NCBI GenBank assembly: GCA_032027145.1
Contig: JAVSMP010000001.1
Span: 2,857,116 to 2,921,115 of the forward strand
Direction: 5' to 3'
DNA: 64,000 nt
From: Ignavibacterium sp.
GTDB taxonomy: Bacteria; Bacteroidota; Ignavibacteria; Ignavibacteriales; Ignavibacteriaceae
Both the position numbers and the translations under genes were made by a program. Shown here piece after piece: positions 55,582 through 64,000 of the stretch; position 1 is the first letter of the stretch, and every line of letters begins with the position of its first letter. The notes under the pieces were generated by a model. That model was not told the DNA's origin. It did not search any database and saw only the letters and a program-made list of their open reading frames with translations.

Positions 55582-56355
55582 TTGTTTAACATTGAAAATT
55601 TTGATATTAAGCTGAACACTGAATTTATCGGAAGGAATTTTATTTATATTGAAGAAATCGACTCGACAAATACATATCTATTAGCTAAAGAAAACGGACA
55701 TAATATAAATGGTACAGTTATCTTAGCTGAGAAACAAACTCAAGGAAAAGGCAGAAAAGGACGTTCCTGGTATAGTGCACCTGATGTAAATTTGTTGTTT
55801 TCAATTTTACTAACAAAAGATAAATCACTTTTTAATAATGCAAACCTGATAAACTTTGCTGCTTCACTTGCTGTATCTATCTCTGTTGAAAATCTGTATC
55901 AGTTAAAAACTGATCTCAAATGGCCAAATGATGTGCTTGTTAATGGAAAAAAAATCAGCGGAATACTAATTGAAGCTGTATCACAATCAGGTAAGATTGA
56001 AAGATTAGTACTTGGAATAGGGATCAATGTAAATCAAAATTCTTTTCAAGGCTCATTTAATTATTTACCAACTTCTTTAAAAAATGAACTGGGCAAAACA
56101 GTGGACCGCGAAAAACTGTTAGCTGATATATTAAATAATCTGGAACTGCTTCTTGAAAAACTTAAAAAAGATAAATCAGTTTTGATTGAAGAGTGGAAAC
56201 AAAGATGCAGAATGCTTGGAAACAGAATAACAATTACAGATAACGAAACTGAAAAGTCCGGAATTTTTTATGATATTGATGAAAACGGATTCCTTTTACT
56301 TCAAACAAAAGATGAAATAGAAAAAATCCATTTTGGCGATGTTAGCCTGTATTAG
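55582..56355 (+). CDS. birA: biotin--[acetyl-CoA-carboxylase] ligase, monofunctional
   Basis: 257 aa using a TTG start at 55582, chosen because AGGAG lies 6 nt upstream; the frame stays open to a TTG at 55537 without a Shine-Dalgarno. The catalytic domain has EEIDSTNTYL, AEKQTQGKGRKGRSW (biotinyl-AMP loop), LKWPNDVLVNGKKISGILIE in two parts and GIGINVN, then a C-terminal SH3-like domain. The N-terminal HTH of regulatory BirA is absent, so it only biotinylates acceptors such as BCCP. It is divergent from dnaK and convergent with accD. Confidence 0.92.
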   Translation: MFNIENFDIKLNTEFIGRNFIYIEEIDSTNTYLLAKENGHNINGTVILAEKQTQGKGRKGRSWYSAPDVNLLFSILLTKDKSLFNNANLINFAASLAVSISVENLYQLKTDLKWPNDVLVNGKKISGILIEAVSQSGKIERLVLGIGINVNQNSFQGSFNYLPTSLKNELGKTVDREKLLADILNNLELLLEKLKKDKSVLIEEWKQRCRMLGNRITITDNETEKSGIFYDIDENGFLLLQTKDEIEKIHFGDVSLY

Positions 56356-56375
56356 TTTATTAACATAAAAAATAT

Positions 56376-57215
56376 TTAAGAGAGTAAGTCGAGAACCTTA
56401 ATTAAATTATCTCTTAGATCTTTTCTGTGAGAAATAAAATCAACAAACCCGTGTTCTACCAAAAATTCTGATCTCTGAAAACCTTCTGGTAAGTCCTTGC
56501 CTATTGTTTGCTTAATTACTCTGGGTCCTGCAAAACCAATAAGTGCCTTTGGTTCAGCAATATTTATATCACCAAGCATTGCATAACTGGCAGTTGTACC
56601 GCCCGTAGTAGGATCAGTAAGTATAGAGATATAAGGAATTTTTTCTTCTGCTAATCTGGCTAATCTTGCACTCGTCTTTGCCATCTGCATAAGTGAAAAA
56701 GCACCTTCCATCATTCTGGCACCGCCGCTTGATGAAACAATAATCATTGGCATTTTATTTTTATATGCTTTATCAACTGCCCGTGAAATTTTTTCGCCTA
56801 CAACCGAACCCATAGATCCGCCAATAAATTGAAAATCCATACACGCAAAAGCAACTTCACGTCCGGCAATTTTTCCTGTACCTGTTCTTATTGCATCGTA
56901 AAGATCAAGTTTTTTAATTGTTGTAGATATTCTTTCAGTATATTTTTTTGTATCCACAAAATTAAGCGGATCAGCAGACCGCATTTTTTTATCAATCTCT
57001 TTAAAGGAACCTTTATCAAAGATGATTGCAATATATTCTAAACTGCTAATTCTAAAGTGATTATCACACTTTAAGCAAGTCCATAAATTCAGTTCAAGTT
57101 GTTTCTTATGAATTATTTCACCACAGGATGGACATTTTTCCCATAAGCCTGCAGGCAGTTCTTTGTGCTTAGTATCTTCAGCTATATTTTGTTTAGATCT
57201 TTTAAACCAAGGCAT
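56376..57215 (-). CDS. accD: acetyl-CoA carboxylase carboxyltransferase subunit beta
   Basis: 279 aa. An N-terminal C4 zinc ribbon has CPSCGEI and CLKCDNH. The crotonase-like carboxyltransferase domain has [31 protein letters not shown] and [16 protein letters not shown]. It forms the ACC carboxyltransferase with AccA to make malonyl-CoA for fatty acids. accA is not in view. It follows the DUF1573 gene by 2 bp. Confidence 0.96.
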   Translation of the reverse strand: MPWFKRSKQNIAEDTKHKELPAGLWEKCPSCGEIIHKKQLELNLWTCLKCDNHFRISSLEYIAIIFDKGSFKEIDKKMRSADPLNFVDTKKYTERISTTIKKLDLYDAIRTGTGKIAGREVAFACMDFQFIGGSMGSVVGEKISRAVDKAYKNKMPMIIVSSSGGARMMEGAFSLMQMAKTSARLARLAEEKIPYISILTDPTTGGTTASYAMLGDINIAEPKALIGFAGPRVIKQTIGKDLPEGFQRSEFLVEHGFVDFISHRKDLRDNLIKVLDLLS

Positions 57216-57217
57216 AA

Positions 57218-57934
57218 TTAGTTTTTCTGAACTTCTGCATAAATCATTAACACTCTGTTTGGTTCCTTATTGTCGTTGGAAACAATAGTTATTGACTTGC
57301 TGTTTCTTCCGACTCTGTTTTTCGTATCAAAACCAACTTTTATTGAACCAACCTCTCCTGGTTTCAATGTATTGTTGCTTACCACTGCAGCAGTGCAGCC
57401 GCAGGATGTTTTTACATCTTTTACTACAAGTGATTCTGTTCCTTTATTTTCAAATTTAAAAGTGTATTCTACTTTTGATCCTTCCTGAACTTTACCAAAA
57501 TCATGTTGAGTTTCTGGAAAAAATATTCGTGCACCGGTTTTTTCTTCCTTGACCACAGGAATAACAATATTGCATCTGATAGTTAACTGAATATCTTTTT
57601 TATCAGGATCATTTGTTGTTACTGTAACTGTCTTTACCTGAGGACCCTTACGCCCTTTTGAATTAAAAGTAACTTCCAGATTTGATGATTCACCAGGCTT
57701 TAGTTCTCGCTTTGTTGGATTTGCAGCAGTACAGCCACAAGATGCTCTAACATCTGTAATTTTAAGTAAATCACCGCCATTGTTCGATAAAACAAATGTA
57801 TGATTTACAATATCACCCTGATTAATATTTCCAAAATCATACTCAACCTGCTGAACTGATATTTTTGGACCCATTAATTGAGCAAAGGCTGTAACTGATA
57901 GTAACAGCAAAACTATTAAAATGTTTCGGATCAT
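57218..57934 (-). CDS. secreted protein with two DUF1573 domains
   Basis: 238 aa. Signal peptide at 1-18 (ending FAQ). Two tandem Ig-like DUF1573 domains (about 25-125 and 135-238) each have YDFGNI/HDFGKV, an 'NxGxxxLxIxDVxxSCGCTAA' core and a LKPGE turn. DUF1573 domains are common in Bacteroidota envelope proteins; the role is unknown. The start overlaps the tsaB end by 4 bp. Confidence 0.88.
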   Translation of the reverse strand: MIRNILIVLLLLSVTAFAQLMGPKISVQQVEYDFGNINQGDIVNHTFVLSNNGGDLLKITDVRASCGCTAANPTKRELKPGESSNLEVTFNSKGRKGPQVKTVTVTTNDPDKKDIQLTIRCNIVIPVVKEEKTGARIFFPETQHDFGKVQEGSKVEYTFKFENKGTESLVVKDVKTSCGCTAAVVSNNTLKPGEVGSIKVGFDTKNRVGRNSKSITIVSNDNKEPNRVLMIYAEVQKN

Positions 57935-58602
57935 AATTTCTTCTCCTTAACTAAAAAATCTTTTAAATAATCTGGTTCAACAAAGTCTATATTTTGTATT
58001 GATATTGCTTCACCGGATTTTTCTGCCCATTTAGCTACAAATTCTGCATAAGGGGCTGAAATAAATTTATGAATTATTTTTTTGTTAATCTTATCTGAAT
58101 CAATATTTCCAAATACTAAATCATTATCATTAAACAGATAATCTGAATTAGCTGATACGATTTTTAACTGCTGGTTAAATATATAACTATTAGAATTAAT
58201 TTGAAACTTAGCATAGTATAATTCATCTCTGCCAACTTTATTCGCAATTGTAAAAACTGAGCCGTCTTGTAAACCCTCTGATAACTGTAAAGCTAAAGCT
58301 TCAAAAGTCGGGACCTTAATTATTGGAATATTCAATGATTGAGCAAGACCTTTTGCCGCAGACATTCCAATTCTCAAGCCTGTAAATGACCCGGGACCTG
58401 CAGAAACAGCAATGCATTTTACTTGTGATACAGTTAACTCACCAATTTTTAACACGGATTCAATAACTTCGAATAGCTTTTCTGAATGTGAATGTTTTAA
58501 AACAACATTAGCAGCAAAATATTTTTCTTGGTTAAAATAAAGACAAGCACCGCAAATATTATCTGAGGTTTCAATTGCAAGTATTGGAAATAATTCACTC
58601 AT
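57931..58602 (-). CDS. tsaB: tRNA t6A biosynthesis protein TsaB
   Basis: 223 aa ASKHA-fold protein. ILAIETSDNICGACL at the N-terminus, HSEKL, and the conserved AVSAGPGSFTGLRIGMSAAKG split into two adjoining blocks. It works with TsaD and TsaE to attach threonylcarbamoyl to A37 of ANN-decoding tRNAs. It overlaps tsaE by 4 bp, so stoichiometric coupled translation is likely. Confidence 0.93.
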   Translation of the reverse strand: MSELFPILAIETSDNICGACLYFNQEKYFAANVVLKHSHSEKLFEVIESVLKIGELTVSQVKCIAVSAGPGSFTGLRIGMSAAKGLAQSLNIPIIKVPTFEALALQLSEGLQDGSVFTIANKVGRDELYYAKFQINSNSYIFNQQLKIVSANSDYLFNDNDLVFGNIDSDKINKKIIHKFISAPYAEFVAKWAEKSGEAISIQNIDFVEPDYLKDFLVKEKKL

Positions 58603-59024
58603 AATTTCCTGAATTCAAATAAACGTTCATCTTCTGATATGAATTTAATTTCTATCTCGATTCTTTCCTTTGGCAGTATTTCAGTAAATAAATTTCCCCA
58701 TTCAATTATGCAAACTGCATCTGAATCGGAAAAATAATCTTCAATACCAATATCAATTAACTCGTCTGGTTTATTAATTCTATAAAAATCAAAATGATAG
58801 AATTTTAATAATCCAATGTATTCATTAACAATTGCAAAGGTTGGGCTGTTGGCAGCTCTAATATTAAAATAATGAAGAAGCTTTTTGGTAAAAAAAGTTT
58901 TCCCTGCACCCAATTCTCCAATCAGAACTATCACCATACCTTTATTAACAAACGAAGAAAACTCTTTAGCCATATTTTCAGTCTCAGATTCAGATCTGCT
59001 TAATATTTGAGACGGAAACTGCAT
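58599..59024 (-). CDS. tsaE: tRNA t6A biosynthesis ATPase TsaE
   Basis: 141 aa. Walker A GELGAGKTFFTKKLL, the switch segment SPTFAIVNEY, Walker B-like FYHFDFYRI and the downstream EWGNLF. It stimulates the TsaBD complex. It shares one base with the porX stop (TGATG), placing t6A genes in one transcript with the T9SS regulator. Confidence 0.94.
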   Translation of the reverse strand: MQFPSQILSRSESETENMAKEFSSFVNKGMVIVLIGELGAGKTFFTKKLLHYFNIRAANSPTFAIVNEYIGLLKFYHFDFYRINKPDELIDIGIEDYFSDSDAVCIIEWGNLFTEILPKERIEIEIKFISEDERLFEFRKL

Positions 59025-60595
59025 CAGGTTTTAGATTCCAATGTTATTATTGGTAAAATCATTTCTTCCATCGAGATTCCGCCGTGCTGAAAAGTGTCTT
59101 TGTAATGTGTAAGAAATCTATGATAATCAGTCGGATAAACGAAATAATAATCTTCTTTTGCAATAATATAATTTATTGTTACACCTCTTTTAGGAAGCTT
59201 ATAATCTGAAGCATTTTTTATAAAAACAGCATGCTTCTCATCCACTTTCAGATTTCTGCCGTACTTAAACCTCAGATTAGTAGAAGCTTCCCTATCGCCA
59301 AGTACTTTAGCACCTCTCAGTGATCTTATACTGCCATGATCAGTAGTAATGATTATTTTCGCATTTTTCATTTTTGAAAGTGTACGGAAGATATTTAATA
59401 AAGACGAATGATTAAACCAGCTTTGAGTAAGTGATCTGTATGCTGCTTCATCTGGAGCAATTTCTTTAAGTAAATCCGAATCCGATCTGCCGTGTGCAAT
59501 CATATCTAAAAAATTTACCACTACTGCAGTTAAATGTGTGTTCTGATATGAATGAATATTCTGTTCAAAATTCCTTCCAACTTCGGGATCAATTATCTTT
59601 ATATACTTAAGATCATTCCGAAGTTTAATTCTCTTTCTTTCAATTAAAAGCTGAAGAAGTTCTTTCTCATATTTATTCATACTGTTTTCATCATCAGTAG
59701 TTGAGACCCATAACTCCGGATAATATTTCTCAATATCAGAGGGAAATAAGCCTGCAAACAAAGCATTACGGGCATAAGGTGTTGCAGTAGGAAGTATCGA
59801 GAAATAATAATCTTTTTCAATCTTAAATAGATCAGTAAGTTGTTTTTCCATAACCAGCCATTGATCAAGCCGAAGGCAATCTAATACAAAATAAAAAACT
59901 GATTTACCTTCTTCACGCAGATTAGTTAAAACATATTTTTCAGTGATTGCAGGGCTAAGATTTGGTGTATTGTGGCTAATGGGATCAGTTAACCACAATC
60001 TGTAATTTCTTTCAACAAATTTAGAAAATTCCTTATTAGCTTCTTTGTACTGATCATTTAATGATTGCTTAAGCCCAATTTCTCTATGATGGTCTAATTC
60101 GATTGACCAATTGACAAGCTTCAAATAAATGTTTATCCATTCCGAATAATCAAGGCTGGAGGCTAAAGCTGTGGTAATCTGATTAAAATCCTGCAGATAA
60201 TCTTTTGCTGCATACTCTCCGGATATTTTTTTGCCTTCAAGAATTTTTTTACAGACTAAAAGCACCTGACTTGGATTAACTGGTTTTGTAAGATAATCGG
60301 CTATCTTACCACCAATGGCTTCGTCCATTAAAGATTCTTCTTCTGACTTAGTTATCATTACAACTGGAATTAAATTATTAATTGCTTTAATACGGGACAG
60401 AGTTTCAAGTCCACCCATTCCAGCCATCATTTCATCCAGAAAGATTATGTCATAAAGTTTCTCTTTAACTGAAGTCAGAGCATCTTCGCCATTAGTTACA
60501 GTATCAACTTCATAACCTTTTTCAGAAAGAAAAATTATGTGTGACCTCAACAATTCGATTTCATCATCAACCCATAAAATTTTTTTTCTGTCCAT
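59024..60595 (-). CDS. porX: PorX-like response regulator with PglZ domain
   Basis: 523 aa. An N-terminal receiver domain (1-120) has acidic DD (10-11), phosphoacceptor Asp54 (IIFLDEMMAG) and Lys in YLTKPV. After a helical linker comes a PglZ/alkaline-phosphatase-superfamily domain (about 205-523) with FVLDCLRLDQW, the nucleophile region TATPYARNALFAG, and metal ligands in FLDMIAHGRSD and ITTDHGS. This is the PorX architecture; PorX with PorY controls T9SS gene expression in Bacteroidota and its PglZ domain acts on nucleotides. Located immediately downstream of sprA, supporting the assignment. Confidence 0.92.
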   Translation of the reverse strand: MDRKKILWVDDEIELLRSHIIFLSEKGYEVDTVTNGEDALTSVKEKLYDIIFLDEMMAGMGGLETLSRIKAINNLIPVVMITKSEEESLMDEAIGGKIADYLTKPVNPSQVLLVCKKILEGKKISGEYAAKDYLQDFNQITTALASSLDYSEWINIYLKLVNWSIELDHHREIGLKQSLNDQYKEANKEFSKFVERNYRLWLTDPISHNTPNLSPAITEKYVLTNLREEGKSVFYFVLDCLRLDQWLVMEKQLTDLFKIEKDYYFSILPTATPYARNALFAGLFPSDIEKYYPELWVSTTDDENSMNKYEKELLQLLIERKRIKLRNDLKYIKIIDPEVGRNFEQNIHSYQNTHLTAVVVNFLDMIAHGRSDSDLLKEIAPDEAAYRSLTQSWFNHSSLLNIFRTLSKMKNAKIIITTDHGSIRSLRGAKVLGDREASTNLRFKYGRNLKVDEKHAVFIKNASDYKLPKRGVTINYIIAKEDYYFVYPTDYHRFLTHYKDTFQHGGISMEEMILPIITLESKT

Positions 60596-60642
60596 ATTAT
60601 AAACACCAGATTATTTTAATTTTCTTTTTTTCTAATCAATCA

Positions 60643-63600
60643 TCAATTAATAGAAATAGTTACATCTAATCCCGCTTCATTTGTAGTTGTCGGCGGTATT
60701 CTTGATGCCCCTTCAGGTTCAGTAGTAGATCGTTTGTAAAAGATAGAAAGTGTAACCTTTGCACTGATTGTATATTTGATTCTCGGTTCTATCGTTACTC
60801 TTGTTGAACCATCCTGTGGTGTACCGTCTTCTTTAAAATCTTTCATATCATATCTGACTGACGCACTTCGTGTACTTGAATAAGCCAGACTAAATTCGAT
60901 ATCATTTTTTAGTGATACTCCAAACAATGGAAGCTCAAATCCTGATTTTGAAAACTGCAGTGTAAACCCAATATCCTTTGAAAAGTTTTCTGTAATATTA
61001 TTTGTAGTTATACCAAGATCAAAAGATGTACGAGTTGAGTATTTAAGATTCCCGCTTAAATTACCTCCCCAAAGTTGTCCGAACGTAAGATTTAATCCAG
61101 CTAACGGTGAAAAACCATACTCTATTTTTTGTATTTGAATTTCTTCATTACCTTCCCTGCTAAGTTTCCATCCTTCGGTATAAGTAGATGAATATGAATG
61201 GTCTAATGAAATTCTTTGCGCAATAGATTTTAACAACGGCAATTTTTCAAGTCCATCCCAGGTTAATCGCCAGTTTGGTCTTGGAATATATTTGGCTATG
61301 TTGCTTAAGAATCCAAAATTTGAAAATATCGGTAAGCTTTCAAATCCTTTTACAAAGGCATTGGATAAACTTGAATTAGGATCATTGGGGTTATATAATT
61401 CTGCAACTTGTTTAATACCACTGTTGAAAACCGATAGAAATAATACAGGCGGAAATGTAAGAAATGATCTTGTTAATGTTCCGCTTGCAGTAACATTCGA
61501 CACATAAATGTTACCGTCCTGATCTCTTGTTATAGTAGCATTTTTGTTCTGTGACCATCCGCTCTTCCAGTTAACATCTATTTTAGCTCCTTCCCATAAT
61601 GGTCTTGAGGTTTTAAAATCAAAATTATTTCTAACTGAAAAAACATCATTCAGATTCATATTTTGCATAAGAGCCCTTGGTCCTACATCTCCGTTTATTC
61701 CAAGCATAAAACCTCTTGTAGGACCGGCATCAGCATTATAAAACAATCCCCAAAAATTACTAAATCCGGTACCTGTAGCTTGCAGCCCAGATTTTGATAT
61801 TGAATTGTCATTTGAATAATTGAAAGAGATCATTTCATAGTCAACCAAAATATACTTGGCTGATGCTAAAAGAAAGTTTAACGCTTTAGATAATACAGAT
61901 GGCTTTCCTTCTTCGATAAGAAGTGAATCCAATATTTTTGATGAATCAACAAAAGCAATTGTGTTGCCTAATGAATCAACCTGAATTTTTGGTTCCTGTT
62001 TTACTATTTGCTTATCTCTGGGGGGAAGATTCTTCTGCTGTTTTTTTTGATCTTCTTTTTTTTCAGCAAACAAAGGATCAAACAATGATTTCCATCTCAT
62101 TGTTAATCCGATTGATGACTTATTTGAATTACCTGCACTTCTGCCAACTACTGGCTGTCTGAAATCATTTTGCCACTGATAAGTTGCATTATATGAGGCA
62201 GTCAAGGTAAAAAATTTATTTAAGTTAAATAATGAAGGCAGCCGTGGCGCAGTTCTCAAATCAAAATTTTGCTGATATCGGCTGTCTCTGCCAAAAAAGG
62301 CTCCATTAAATATATCACTCCATATTTCACTTTCAGATCTTGGTGTAGCTGCCGAGTCATTTAAAGTCTCTAAATACGCAAGTGATGAACTGATATTTAA
62401 TGCATAACTAGTAGTCAGATTTAAAAATCCGCCTTCAGTTAATTTCCAGGAAAAATTAAATCCTCGTGTTGTTGTAAAATCTCTTGAAGAGATAGTATTT
62501 GCAGGAGTATTACCTCTTGGTCTGGTTATATTTGTTGATGAAGTTCTGTTAGCTGTTAATGTAAGATTAAAATTCTGAGGCGTATAATAAATTTTAGTAT
62601 CACTGTAATCTTTAAACAAAGCAAAGAAAACTCCAATAACCGGGATATCAATTGGTTTTATAAAATACGTCGGACTAAGTGAAATTCCATAATTAATGTT
62701 GGTATTCCACACCCAGCTTCTGTTTGAAAGAACAGTTGGGCTTCTGCTAAAAGATTTGTTATAATTAAATCCAAAAGTTAATGCGTTAAATGTATCCCGT
62801 ATTAACCAAAACTTTGATGGTATCTTGATTTTGATATTTGATGCAGACCACGAATCAGAGATTGATTCATTTTCAGTTTCTTCCCTTACTAACTCTGGTG
62901 ATTTTACAAGTCCGGTAGTATCCTGATCAAATAATTCTTTTTGTTTTTGAACTGCCTGATCCACTTTAACATCGCTACCGGGTATGTATAATGGTTTTCC
63001 TTTTGTTTCAGTATGTGAATAATTCAATCTTAAATTGCTCTCAGGTAAGTTAAAAGGTATTAACTTTAATAAATTTACATCAGTAGAAACAGACCAGTTG
63101 GTTTGTTGTATTCTGCTTCCAAACCTTTCTGTCAGCCTGTGGAAATAAGGATTGTTTTCTTTTAAATTAAAAGAAACTGTTGCAAAATCTGCAAGCTTTA
63201 ATGAAGAAGAAAAACTGTACGCCCAGCCGGGTGAGTCATCTGCCCCCACAACACGAAGTTCATTTACCCATACTTCACCCGATAGCGCTCCTGGATTAAA
63301 TCCATTGTTAAGATTAAAAATACCAACAGATAAAAATTTAACACTTGTTAAAGTTGGATTTCCTTTAATCACATAAAAATGTCCCAAAGGTGCACCTTCA
63401 ACTGGCAATCTGTATGGAACAGTAACAGAGTCTCCCCTTGCTTGTTTTAATGCAGTAAGCTGATCAAAATTAATTGTAATTTCATTCCAACCGGCAAAAA
63501 CCGGCTGACGATATTCGTAATAGTTATTTGTATCACCGCCAAATCTAAAATAAACTTCCGATGAATATTGATATGAGCCGTTAAGAGTATCAACATAAGA

Positions 63601-64000
63601 GATAGAACCGGGAATATTATTTGCTTCTCCATGTATAAATAATTTCATTTGTCTGTAATTAAAAACATCTATAGGTCTGAAAAGATATTTAACAACTTCT
63701 CTTTTGTCGCCTTCCCCAAGTTCCTTTATTATCATTGAAAGGGACTGCTCATTTCGATAAACCACTTCATCAGGATTAGTACGGTCTCTTTCCTGAAAAA
63801 CACCCGGAGGACTTGTGTAGTTTGGGTTTTCTTCAAGACTAACAACAGATATAGATAAAACAGTATCAGTTTTTGCAATTGAATCCGGTAGATTCTTGTG
63901 CCACTGATTACCGACCAGATTAAATTCGGTAATTCTGAAGTGAACCATACTTTCAACGCCTTGAACAAAAAGTCTGATATACTCTACATTTGAAAAACTG
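60643..64000 (-). CDS. sprA: T9SS translocon protein SprA (Sov), C-terminal part
   Basis: About 1,118 aa of the C-terminal half; the frame is open through the right edge of the window. Near the visible N-end is SNVEYIRLFVQG, then a domain with EVWVNELRVVG (about 225-235 of the visible part). Long amphipathic beta strands and Gly/Ser/Asn-rich loops end in LDVTISIN. SprA forms the very large outer-membrane barrel through which T9SS cargo passes, with PorV as plug or shuttle. A charged loop (about residues 640-660, KKEDQKKQQKNLPPRDK) interrupts the barrel. It is upstream of porX by 47 bp. Confidence 0.9.
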   Translation of the reverse strand, partial: SFSNVEYIRLFVQGVESMVHFRITEFNLVGNQWHKNLPDSIAKTDTVLSISVVSLEENPNYTSPPGVFQERDRTNPDEVVYRNEQSLSMIIKELGEGDKREVVKYLFRPIDVFNYRQMKLFIHGEANNIPGSISYVDTLNGSYQYSSEVYFRFGGDTNNYYEYRQPVFAGWNEITINFDQLTALKQARGDSVTVPYRLPVEGAPLGHFYVIKGNPTLTSVKFLSVGIFNLNNGFNPGALSGEVWVNELRVVGADDSPGWAYSFSSSLKLADFATVSFNLKENNPYFHRLTERFGSRIQQTNWSVSTDVNLLKLIPFNLPESNLRLNYSHTETKGKPLYIPGSDVKVDQAVQKQKELFDQDTTGLVKSPELVREETENESISDSWSASNIKIKIPSKFWLIRDTFNALTFGFNYNKSFSRSPTVLSNRSWVWNTNINYGISLSPTYFIKPIDIPVIGVFFALFKDYSDTKIYYTPQNFNLTLTANRTSSTNITRPRGNTPANTISSRDFTTTRGFNFSWKLTEGGFLNLTTSYALNISSSLAYLETLNDSAATPRSESEIWSDIFNGAFFGRDSRYQQNFDLRTAPRLPSLFNLNKFFTLTASYNATYQWQNDFRQPVVGRSAGNSNKSSIGLTMRWKSLFDPLFAEKKEDQKKQQKNLPPRDKQIVKQEPKIQVDSLGNTIAFVDSSKILDSLLIEEGKPSVLSKALNFLLASAKYILVDYEMISFNYSNDNSISKSGLQATGTGFSNFWGLFYNADAGPTRGFMLGINGDVGPRALMQNMNLNDVFSVRNNFDFKTSRPLWEGAKIDVNWKSGWSQNKNATITRDQDGNIYVSNVTASGTLTRSFLTFPPVLFLSVFNSGIKQVAELYNPNDPNSSLSNAFVKGFESLPIFSNFGFLSNIAKYIPRPNWRLTWDGLEKLPLLKSIAQRISLDHSYSSTYTEGWKLSREGNEEIQIQKIEYGFSPLAGLNLTFGQLWGGNLSGNLKYSTRTSFDLGITTNNITENFSKDIGFTLQFSKSGFELPLFGVSLKNDIEFSLAYSSTRSASVRYDMKDFKEDGTPQDGSTRVTIEPRIKYTISAKVTLSIFYKRSTTEPEGASRIPPTTTNEAGLDVTISIN

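Overview
The window is AT-rich, gene-dense and almost entirely transcribed from the minus strand. It comes from a Gram-negative relative of the Bacteroidota/Chlorobi group, most likely Ignavibacteria. The evidence is type IX secretion (T9SS): SprA, a PorX-like regulator, a PorV/PorQ-type outer-membrane protein, and several secreted proteins with the YPNPFNP-type C-terminal sorting domain. TonB-dependent uptake, DUF5683 beside parAB, and a TSP3/OmpA porin agree with this. The lineage call is inferred from gene content, not from a marker search.

Layout. 1-8620 (minus) is core: partial aroQ, two small unknown genes, a zinc-ribbon/Yip1-like membrane protein, DUF5683, parB, parA, a UPF0173 hydrolase, a GT2 glycosyltransferase, cdaA, folP, rpe and a PASTA protein. 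8870-12183 (plus) holds an NFACT/RqcH-type protein and an OmpA-family protein. 12588-14684 (minus) is a Zn/Cd-type P1B ATPase. 15148-18005 is a compact accessory cassette of DUF932, ARPP-1-like and divergent WYL-regulator genes around a nested palindrome. 18130-18852 is a dead IS256-family remnant.

19090-45398 (minus) is one very long co-oriented locus. In transcription order it holds a LacI regulator, TonB receptor, large secreted protein, PorV/PorQ-like protein, ribokinase, T9SS-targeted beta-propellers, an NHL-esterase chimera, a secreted serine hydrolase, two CUT1 sugar permeases, a binding protein, four tandem ADP-ribosylglycohydrolase (ARH) family genes and an MsmK/UgpC-type ATPase. It reads as a LacI-controlled uptake and catabolic system for a riboside-like or ADP-ribose-like compound; the substrate is inference. 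A small element carrying a decayed DUF1670 gene has inserted within it. A second, nearly identical IS256 remnant (45643-46168) and a tRNA-Arg follow, so about 27 kb is bracketed by direct repeats.

46468-64000 (mostly minus) returns to core genes: a T9SS-sorted C39 peptidase, an RlmL-type methyltransferase, an M1 peptidase, ruvB, an HGSNAT-like acyltransferase, dnaK, birA (plus), accD, a DUF1573 protein, tsaB, tsaE, porX and partial sprA.

The strongest leads are the ARH array (one copy has lost its metal ligands), the ARPP-1/DUF932/WYL cassette, the direct-repeat bracketing of the catabolic island, and the DUF1670 element with terminal inverted repeats and an apparent TA target duplication.
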